Source of the DNA: Podospora bellae-mahoneyi
Taxonomy: Eukaryota > Ascomycota > Sordariomycetes > Sordariales > Podosporaceae
Assembly: GCF_035222275.1 (NCBI RefSeq)
Contig: NC_085882.1
Span: 2,735,501-2,799,500, forward strand
Length of the DNA stretch: 64,000 nt
Direction: 5' to 3'
A model generated the notes under the pieces. The model worked only from the letters and a program-made list of their open reading frames with translations. It was not told the origin of the DNA and made no database searches. The translations under genes were made by a program, and so were the position numbers. Below are positions 55,384 to 64,000 of this stretch, in pieces. Numbering within the stretch: position 1 is the stretch's first letter; the number at the start of each line of letters is the position of its first letter.

Positions 55384-57015
55384 GACGACTTTTGGATATA
55401 CGAAACTTATCATGGAAACTGGGCAACATTCAGCTTGTATTGAAAAGATGAGATTACACAAGTTCCAGAGGTCTGGCGTCAATGCAATGTGCTTTTCGCA
55501 CACCGCGGTTGACTTGCTGTTCCCTCCCGGCTGCCCACACCAACCACAAATCAACACTATCCTCCCGATACCAACCTGAGTCAGGTTGGCAAAGAAGGAA
55601 TCAGTCAACATTTACTGCTATTTATATTGCAAACTTTTATTCTGGACATATCGAGAGATTCGAGTCACATATAAACTCAGCTTATTCATGCAGGGCGCGA
55701 GGTAAGAGCTGATTTAAGGGGGGAAACCATATTTAGAGGAAGGGAGGGATAGAGATGATGAAGAATTACGATGTCGATGAACAATTTAGGAGAGGGAAAG
55801 AGGAAGAGAGAAAGGAGAGGAAATGCCAGCCCTAAAAGAGAAGGGAGTTACAGCACTTTTGATACCCTTTTTCTTGTATCTTTGAGCATATTGAGATTGT
55901 GAAAAGGGGTTTTTATACCGACGGAAGGATGAGATTTTAAGGTGGTGATTGGGGGAAGAAAAATATCAAATTAACTATAATATTGCTGCCCTACGATGGG
56001 GTGGTTGGAAATGACTATGTTTTGACTTGATATGCTGATGATGATGTCAAATATTTGCTGAGGCCACTTGAGTGACCACACTACTGACCTCGGAGGATTT
56101 GGGTCTGGGTAATTCTCAACCTGGCTAGATACCCCCTGACCCAAGAACATCTATTTCACATTTGTCGATCTACGACGGATCGACCGGTACAACGGTTTAT
56201 TACCGGAGCAGACGCAGGAGGACTGCAGTGTATCATCCTTCGAGTATAGCTTAACCTCGGCTTCTGTTTACCTAACGTCTGGAGTTCCAGATCACCACCG
56301 CTCTGCAAGTCACCGAATGGGGACATGTACAGGCGTCTCATTGTTTCACGGAACGTATTGAAGAGCCGGGCCGCTGTTTATTTTATTGCGGGGTGCAGGA
56401 GGAGTCAGAGTCAGATTGTTGACATATCTCCGGGGAAGACTAGGTAGGTAGTCATCCCGAGGGAGTGGGAGTCACGAAAATAGACCGGGGGGGGAATCGC
56501 CGAGGGGATATGTCGTTGAGAACTCCTGGCTTGGTAATACTTGCGAATAGTGATATCTCTGTAAACAAATTCAATTACGGAAAACCATACAGTGATGTTC
56601 CTTCCCCAGTTACCCACTCTGTGACATATGGATGCCAGCTTGCTTCTTGAATGTAGGTAGGATAGGGAATGGGTTCCGCCGCCTCCTATAACTCAATTAT
56701 CCAAACCGACTCTCTAAAATCCTGGTACTGCAAAGTGCGTTAGCATGTGATGTGTAGAAACTCATCCTGAACCACGCCCGATATGCCATGTGAGTTAGTA
56801 AACAGATAAAACAGAGATGACCAACAGTCAGAGACAATATATTTTCGTTGTAATCGGTCCTGTATCAGCCCTTTCATCTCGCCAGACTAATCCCATCATC
56901 AACATGACAACCCCCAATCACACAAATACCCAAATCCAATTCCCATACTCCCAACGCCAAACCATTTCCCAACAATCCAACAATCCACCCCTCCACATCA
57001 CCCAACCCAGCCCAT
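55384..57015. other. 1.6-kb spacer between convergent genes
   Basis: Between the 3' ends of the bHLH and carboxylesterase genes. A/T-rich with no supported gene. Contains purine-rich (GAGAGG) sequence near 55785-55815. Confidence 0.55.
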
Positions 57016-59355
57016 CTACAACTTCGCCCTCCCACCCTCCTCCCCCCTCCCCAACCCCTCACTCAACCCAACCCTCCCCCACCAAAACTCACAAGCCTCC
57101 CTCTCCAGCTTCATCAAGCTCTCCACCTTGACCGGATACCCTTGCTTCCTCTCCTGTTGCGGCACACTCCTATCCCGCTCATTATTCCCCTCCCCAAAAA
57201 CCATCACCCTCCCCTTCCCCAAATCCTTCCACCACCCCTCCCTCTTCACCGGACTCTCAAACCTCGGCCATTGCACCCTCCTCCCCCTCGCAGCGTTAAC
57301 ATCCCCCCCCTTACTAGCCACAAACCCCGACCAAAAAGAAATCATCTCATCCGCCGTCCTGACCAACCCCGGCCTCTCATTCCCGTAACCCAAAAACTCC
57401 ATATCATGCGCCACAACAGGCGCTTCATCCCCGTGGTTAGCGGCTCCAAAGACACCAGTAGCAGCATACCGATATACATAAACGTTGGAAATCCCAGAAA
57501 GGGACATGAAATGCGCTGATTGCAGAACGGGGCATATATAAGCGTAGTGGGAGTATGCCGTGTCCAATCTATTCCACTGAGCCCCCTTTCCATTAGGAAC
57601 AGAGACATACGGGCTGAAGGTCGGGTTCGTCACCGGGTCGGGGTACAATTCTTCCAATTTATCCAAATCAGCATCCTTCAACGTCGGAATCAAAGTCTTG
57701 AAAAAGGAGCGGAATTCAGAATTGGTGGAGGCGTCAGGGGGGATGAAGATTGTGCCTTCATTTGTGTTGTACCCAGTGATGATCGGGATTTTGAGGTGGT
57801 GGCTGTTCTGCCAGGAGGAGATGGGGAGGTCGGGGATGATGTCTGGGAGGGTGTGGTTCGCGTGGGAGGAGTTGGAGTAGGGGTTTGGGCCGTCGATGAC
57901 GGGTTGGAAGGGCCAAGTGACGCTGTCGACGTACTTGTCCCAGACGGCTTTGGAGCCGGCGACGATGGTTTTGAGGGGGAGGGTGCGGAGGTGGGGGAAA
58001 ATTTCGGATTCGGGGATGTGGGCTGCGTTGATGGCGGTGAGGAACTCGCGGAATTGGATGAGGTGGCGGGGGTGGGTGGGATAGAAGACTGCGCGGGCTG
58101 TGGTGGCGCCGGATTCGAGGATGGCTTTGTGGAAGGGGGGTGGTCTGGGGGAGTTGGCGTAGTGCATGATGTGGTGGCCGATCTGATGATGTTAGTATCG
58201 TATGCTCAGAAGAGATGGTAAGTGAGGACATACCGAATGGGCACCGGCACTGAGTCCCATGATGGTGACATTGTCCTTGTCACCACCAAAGGCACCGATG
58301 TTGTCTTGCACCCACTCCAAAAGCGCCTGCTGGTCTCTCAGCCCGAGATTCAAAATCCCTTCCCTAGCAGTAATATCGCTCGGTAGAAAGCCCAGCGCGC
58401 CCACCCTGTAGTTAAAGTTCACAGCAACGATGTCGTGCTCCGCCCAGGCGACGAAACTGGCCATGTTCCTCTCAATGCCCTTTCCAGCATTGAACCCTCC
58501 TCCGTGGATATACACCACTACTGGCAGCTTTAGCTCGTTTCCGTCTCGACCCTTCCCACCTTTCCCCTTGATCAGTCCAGCAGGCCTGTAGACATTCAGG
58601 TTTAGGCAATTCTCGCCCTGGCCTATATAGACCACCCCATCGTTGATCGGACAGAACTCTCCGTATCTCGTAGCTTGAAATGTTTCCTTCGATGGCTCTA
58701 GTGGCTGTGGTGGCCTGAATCTGTTTTGCCCTCCGGTCGTCTGAGCATAGGGGATGCCCCTGAATGCCTCCACCGATTTCTTGAATCTTGGCGCTTTGAG
58801 GTTTGTCGTCCCGATGTAAATGCCCTGCTTCAATTCGACTGCCGGAGCCGTCGCCTTCACACCGCTGCCCTTCCCTGTTGCTTTCCCTGGTGATGCTGTT
58901 GGTTTCGTCATTCTGACCAGTGTTGTCGTCGTCACCGGCGGTAAAATGAAAGCAGGCAAGTCCCCCAAAGAAATCTTCGTCCCTTGCTGCCCGGGTCTCG
59001 ATGTCCCCAGCCCAGCGCCTGAATGTGAATTCTTCAGTGAATATCCGTAACCGTGGCCATAGACTCTCAGATAGATCCACACCAACACTAACACAGCGAG
59101 CCCTGATATCCAAAGCGATAACCTGTTCCTGAAAAAGCCTCCTCTCGAATGGCCGTAAGAATATGATCTATGATTCGGTCGGACCAGGGGCCTCTGCTTT
59201 ATACCCATTCCTAATCCTCCTCCTCCTCCATGCGACGAGGTTCGGGTTCGGTGTTGTTGTTGGAGAAGAAGCTCCACCGTTGCACTTCTTCCAGACCAGG
59301 ACCCGCCGCTGCCGCTGCTAAAATGCGGAGAAGCTTCGCGGTCCTTGGCGTACAT
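57016..59355 (-). CDS. Type II membrane-anchored carboxylesterase (type B)
   Basis: Alpha/beta-hydrolase of the carboxylesterase/cholinesterase family. Exons 59355-58234 and 58182-57016 give 762 residues with a 51-nt intron. The N-terminus is a polar Arg/His/Gly-rich cytosolic part, then one membrane segment (LWISGLAVLVLVWIYLRVYG), so the catalytic domain probably faces outside or the secretory lumen. Family blocks: AFRGIPYAQTTGGQNRFRPP, ENCLNLNVYRP, LPVVVYIHGGGFNAGKG (oxyanion hole), NFNYRVGALGFLPS and LGLRDQQALLEWVQDNI. The nucleophile is S369 in GLSAGAHS, where Leu replaces the Glu of the usual GESAG. The acid residue is E in YNTNEGTIF and the histidine is in NHGDEAPVV. The triad is complete. 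The substrate is unknown. Confidence 0.9.
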
Positions 59356-60402
59356 CTTGGTCGCCTGGGTGGCTGCGGAGCGGGAGAGTGGTAGAAAAAG
59401 GGTCTCTCGGCTATAATCTACCGGTGTATATCGTCATATCCATAGTATTTCCTTCTCTTTCGGGCTTCTGTGATCGTTGTTTCTTCTCCCGGTTTCTCGC
59501 AGGACGCAGCAGTGTTTGAATACAAAGGCTTGAGAGTAAGTTTGTGTAGCGGTGGTTAACGGTTTCCGGGTTCGGTCGCTCGGGGCAATTGGTCCAGCGG
59601 CTGTTGAGGTCGCACAGCGGTTTTTGGTGTCTGAGATTCGAGTTGGCGCAAACTCTAAAATTTTGGAAGAATATTTGGGAAGGTGACCGTTTACATTGAG
59701 AACGAACGACTTAAAATGAACGACTGGAGAGAGGACGGGGGCAAAGCCACGCTCGTCTGAACATCGTGACGGCGGCACGGACACAACCATCCTTATAGGT
59801 TTCACTTCACTTTCGGATCAACGACGGCGAGGCTGCATATCAAACCCTTGACAATCGCCCGATTGAGCTGCATTTATCGACATGTAACACGAGATATTCC
59901 TACCTCACATCCCCTATCATCAGGCACGGAGACCCTTTGGGTCTAGACTCAGGCAATGTTGTGGTTACTGCGCCCGTCCGGTCTCCGGCTCGGACGATGG
60001 GGTTTGTTGGTTGTTGGTCTTTCGGTCTATGATTTATGGGCTTTGTAGACATTCCACATGGTATGTATAATCAACTAAAACCTGATGACGAAGTCTCCAA
60101 ACAGAATCAATCAAGCCCAGCCATAGTCACAAGGCAGACTTGAGGGCTTCCAAGTTGTTCGCATCAGGTGATTTGCACTGTATCAAATCTCTAGACCTCT
60201 CACATATAGGCGGACGACGGAGCGGCTGAGCATGAGCCACACCAATTCCAAGCGGCAAGGCGCCCAGGATCTGACTGACTGCCAGCTGGATAAGGCTCTG
60301 CGGAAGAAAGTCCATTTCCTTCTTCTATCAACTTTCTGAAAGCACATCAGAACATCTAATTAATACAGCATACATCTTCGACAGGGACGCGCTTGAACAC
60401 TT
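59356..60402. promoter_or_regulatory. Divergent region between the carboxylesterase and the NLR
   Basis: 1.05 kb between divergent genes. A minus frame at 60315-60127 encodes 62 residues with a hydrophobic N-terminus (MDFLPQSLIQLAVSQILGAL) but no relatives could be recognised; it is not accepted as a gene. Confidence 0.45.
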
Positions 60403-63400
60403 ATGATGCCCCCGGTCTTGCGATCACACCGGAAGCGGATGGCAACCGATGAATTACAGGAAGAACGCTCCATTCCACCGCCGCCGTCCGCTAGGGTTCC
60501 CCAAGTCCTGGTTAACAGTGACCGGAACCAGATCCTAGAACTTGCCGTTGCCAACGAGTGCGTACTTTTGCTGGTTTGATGTCTAAATAGACTGTTTGCT
60601 GACAGTTGCCAGTGCCGTGGCAGAAACACCTCAGCGGACTTCCCTTGGACTATCGCAGGACCGTCAGTTAGTAATCCAGTCTTCGACAACCAACAATGTA
60701 GTCAGCACGTATGTCCCACCCCGACGTCCAGCCAAACGGAGCGACTTCAGCATTGCCATCATCTGCGCGCTCCCATCAGAGGCCACTGCCGTGGACGCTG
60801 TCTTCGACGTCTACTGGGATGACGAGGGTCCACCTTACGACAAAGTTGCCGGTGATCCCAATGCGTATACCACCGGTGCCATTGGTCGTCACAATGTTGT
60901 TCTCGCACACATGCCGGGGATAGGGAAAGTCGGCTCTGCGCTGGTGGCATCCAACTGCAGGCACAGTTTCCCCAACATCAAGCTCGCACTTGTTGTGGGG
61001 GTCTGTGGCGGCGTCCCTTTTAGCTCTACACATGATGTCAGCACAGAGATTATACTTGGCGATGTTATTATCAGTGATGGGATCATTCAGTACGATTTAG
61101 GACGACAGTATGATGATCACTTCGAAATCAAGGCCGGGCTTTTGGATACTCTCGCCAGGCCCAGTTTAGAAGTACGCTCTTTTCTCTCGCAACTGAAGGT
61201 CCCGCGGCAGAGGAAGATGCTTGAAGAGGAAATGGCCAAGATCATGTCGGTCCTGTCGGTCCTGCCCGCCCAGTCGGGCCTGTCTACCCAATATCCAGGC
61301 GCAGCAAAGGACAAGCTTTATAAGGCAACCTACAGCCATATCCGCGAAAAGGAGTTGTGCGAGACCTGTGGGTGCGACGACGAATTAGTGACACGCGAGA
61401 GGCTCGGCCATGAAACTCCGCATCCTATGGTTCACCTGGGTATCATGGCTTCAGGCGACAACGTCGTGAAATCAGCACCATATCGCGACAAGATTGTGGC
61501 GGAATCGAAATTGAAATTGGAGGCGAACATCATAGGGTTCGAGATGGAAGGAGCAGGAGTTTGGGACACCTTCCCTTGTATTGTGATCAAGGCTGTCTGT
61601 GACTATGCGGACAGTCACAAGGCGAAAGGATGGCAGCCATACGCAGCTGCTACCGCCGCCGCGTGTATGAAAGCATTCTTGAAGAAATGGACTCCTTCTC
61701 CTTCTCCTCAGGACGATACCTGTATGTAATAGTCTCATTACCTTGCAACCTCTACATACTATCTCGGAAGTTGTCTCATGCGTATTTAGTTTCTGTTCCA
61801 TACCCACGGAACAATAACTTCGTTGGTCGGTCAGATATTTTAGCGACGCTACATCAACTGTCGTGCAACTCCACCTCACAGACCCGAGTTGCTCTCTGCG
61901 GTCTTGGGGGCATCGGGTAAGTTCAATTCGTTCATTCTGTTAATATTACCTAATACCTGACAGGAAAACACAAATTGCCATCGAGTTCACATATCGGATC
62001 CAGCGTACTTACCCCAACATATCAGTCTTTTGGGTCCACGCAAGCAACCACGAGCGGTTCCGTGAAGCATACACTGCTATCGCACAGAAATACCGGATCC
62101 CCGGGCATGGAGATCCCAAAGCAAAGGTGCTGCCATTGGTAAAGAGCTGGTTAGAAAGCCAGGAGTGTGGTCAGTGGATCATGGCAATCGATAATGCTGA
62201 TGATCTGGAGCTTTTCTTCAACAGAAATGATGGATTGGGACGCTACCTTCCAGAGTGTGCGCACGGGACTATCCTCATCACCACAAGAAACCTGCAGGTC
62301 GCCTCCAGGCTAACAAAAGGAATGGCCTCGTCCGTTATTAGGATCGGAAAGATGGATGAAGTCGAGACAGCCCAGTTGCTCTCAACACGGCTTGCAGAAA
62401 TCGACACGATGCCTGGGGATTATGCAGGACTTTCTGCTCGGCTTGAGTATCTACCATTGGCACTGGTTCAGGCGGCTTCGTTCATCCAAGAGAACAGTAT
62501 CACGATCTCTCGATACATCCAACTCCTGGACGAGAGCGACCAGACTCTTATCGATCTACTTAGTGAAGACTTTGAAACGGTCGGGAGAGACTCGGAAACT
62601 CCTCGCGCAGTAGCAGAGGCTTGGATTATCTCTTTTAAGCAAATTCACAATCGGAACACCCTCGCAGGCGAGCTTCTTTCAATCATGAGTTTCCTCGATC
62701 GCCAGACCATTCCCTACGAATTTCTTTTCACGTACGCCAAAGACCACGGTGCAGGAGAGCTTCAGCTCATCAAGGCACTAGGGGTACTAAAAGCGTTTTC
62801 ATTTGTCACTGAAGACAAAGACCAGAAATTTGATATGCATCAACTCGTGCATTTGGTCACTCGAAAATGGCTGGTTCAGAACGGCATAAAGCAAAAATTC
62901 GCCGAGCGGGCACTCTTGGTCGTGACTGTGTGTTTCCCGTGGGGGGAGTACAAGAATTGGACTATATGCAACGCATACCTCCCGCACGCCACTGCTGTGT
63001 TAAAACTAGGAGAAGACATCTCCTCAAGACAAGGAAAGCTGGCGAGAGCAAGACTTCTTCATTATGCGGGCGCGCTTTTTTCTGGACGGGGAGATTACCA
63101 GAGCGCGGTATTGTACCAGAAAGAAGTGTGGGAGATCAATCAAGCCCACTTGGGCGAAGAGCACCCAATCACATTAACCAGTATACACAACCTAGCATTA
63201 ACATACCAGTCACAAGGCCGGTGGAAGGAGGCCGAATTACTACAGCTGCAAGTACTGGAAATTGCAAAGAGGGTTCTAGGAGAAGAACATCCCGATACAT
63301 TGGCTAGTATGAACAACCTAGCATTAACATACCAGTCACAAGGCCAGTGGAAGGAGGCCGAATTACTACAACTGTAAGTACTGGAAATTGCAAAGAGGGT

Positions 63401-63923
63401 TCTAGGAGAAGAGCATCCCGACACACTGGTGAGCATTCACAACCTTGCATATACTTGGAAGGTCATGGGCCGCCTTGAGGCAGCTGTAGAGTTGATGCAG
63501 GAGTGTGTTCGCCTCCGTCAGAAGGTCTTGGGCTCGGATCATCCCGATAGCGTCGAAAGTTCGTCGGCACTGGAAGAATGGCAGGGTTTGAGAGGCGAAG
63601 GCGGTGGCAACGGGAACACACACGGCAATTCTGAGGCAAACGCTGCAATGAAGAGCGGTGAGAACGCCGGTGGGAGCAGCAGTCACCACGAAGACGTCGA
63701 TAACGGCACGGATGACGATGCTGGTCACGAGGGCAACGAGCACGGGAACAATAAGGCTGGCCAGAGCTCAGAATCTCAGCATTGTCAGGCCACCAGGGAT
63801 GGGGATGAGAAAGGCAACATCGGGGACGGAATCCAAGATGGCGAGGGGCGGCGCAGCAGCGAAGATGGGAACACAGTTGAGGCTGACGAAAGTGGATATG
63901 GGCCTGAGCCAGAACGTTTCTAG
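60403..63923 (+). CDS. Fungal NLR: PNP/UDP-phosphorylase, NB-ARC and TPR domains (in-frame stop at 63375)
   Basis: Intracellular STAND-type receptor of the kind linked to heterokaryon incompatibility and non-self sensing. Exons 60403-60517, 60606-61721, 61790-61916 and 61964 onward; the first join (donor 60518) is inferred from phase, the others are clear. A short basic first exon is followed by a PNP/UDP nucleoside phosphorylase domain (FSIAIICALPSEATAVDAVF; LVVGVCGGVPF; GFEMEGAGVWDTFP; VCDYADSHKAKGW). NB-ARC follows: FVGRSD, Walker A GLGGIGKT (split by an intron), Walker B WIMAIDNADD, GTILITTRN and LEYLPLAL. FDMHQLVHLVTRKWL is the MHD-like block. Near-identical 42-residue TPR units (LGEEHPDTL..) end it. 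Residue 924 is TAA (63375-63377) where the previous unit has CAA; the same frame then continues to 63923 through another TPR and a Gly/Asn/Asp-rich tail. Confidence 0.88.
63156..63407 (+). repeat. Near-identical 126-bp TPR-coding tandem units
   Basis: Two 126-bp units meet at about 63281/63282. The 3' about 85 bases differ at only three positions by eye: G to A at 63305-63340 region (CCGGTGG to CCAGTGG), CAGCTG to CAACTG, and CTGCAAG to CTGTAAG, all transitions. A third, diverged unit follows from about 63408. Confidence 0.85.
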
Positions 63924-64000
63924 GAATATTATCAGGATAAACAGGGAGGGCTGGAGCAGAGCTTTGTGTAATAGCTAACGCCACTTGAGGAACTACCTAG

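Noticed and set aside
1-64000. LTR elements, LINEs, DNA transposons or virus-like elements
   Set aside because: No reverse transcriptase, integrase, transposase or capsid motif and no long terminal repeats were seen by eye; old, heavily mutated copies could escape notice.

Overview
The window is nuclear DNA from a filamentous ascomycete, most likely a sordariomycete of the order Sordariales. This rests on short GT-AG introns (about 47-90 nt) with CTGAC/CTAAC-like branch sites, dense genes on both strands, balanced base composition, and recognisable fungal families: Dicer-like 2, a GH72 glucanosyltransferase, fungal DNA polymerase iota, an AsaB/CmcJ-like enzyme, and a PNP-NB-ARC-TPR NLR. I see no complete transposon, retroelement, CRISPR array or rRNA gene. 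The assignment to order is an inference.

Layout. 1-2200: 3' half of a Dicer-like 2 gene (+). 4731-6242: GPI-anchored GH72 enzyme (+). 7044-8486: RGS-domain membrane protein (-). 10448-10997: small secreted cysteine-rich, hydrophobin-like protein (+), with a possible decayed copy of its first exon near 9900-9975. 11560-12992 (-) and 13549-14936 (+): head-to-head SOF1 and RPN6. 15400-21660 (-): intronless 2086-residue AT-hook protein. 22528-23400 (+): AsaB/CmcJ-like enzyme. 23788-25503 (-) and 26448-27152 (+): head-to-head Sds3/Dep1-like protein and LSM1. 27464-29647 (-): secreted six-hairpin glycosidase. 30667-31637 (+): MOB1. 32106-33129 (+): ATP synthase OSCP. 33965-34035 (-): tRNA-Gly(GCC). 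34341-37927 (-): GH63/YMR196W-like protein. 39271-43077 (-): tricalbin/Mug190-like SMP-C2 protein. 44118-46019 (-): polyQ protein of unknown function. 47467-49492 (+): DNA polymerase iota. 49947-51747 (-): TMEM135-like membrane protein. 54088-55383 (+): bHLH factor. 57016-59355 (-): membrane-anchored carboxylesterase. 60403-63923 (+): NLR.

Most genes are single-copy housekeeping functions (proteasome, ribosome biogenesis, mRNA decay, chromatin, mitotic exit, ATP synthase, translesion synthesis, lipid transfer) and do not form one pathway or a metabolite cluster. The accessory parts are the RNA-silencing gene at the left end, the secreted cysteine-rich protein, and the NLR at the right end.

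The most interesting signals are these. (1) The NLR has near-identical 126-bp TPR units; in one, CAA has become TAA, and the same base change also makes a GTAAGT splice donor that could remove the stop in frame. (2) A likely 3-nt micro-exon lies in the GH63-like gene. (3) Three introns in three unrelated genes are supported by reading frame only if they start with GC rather than GT. All gene models were built by hand from the sequence with no alignments or transcripts; family names rest on motif recognition.
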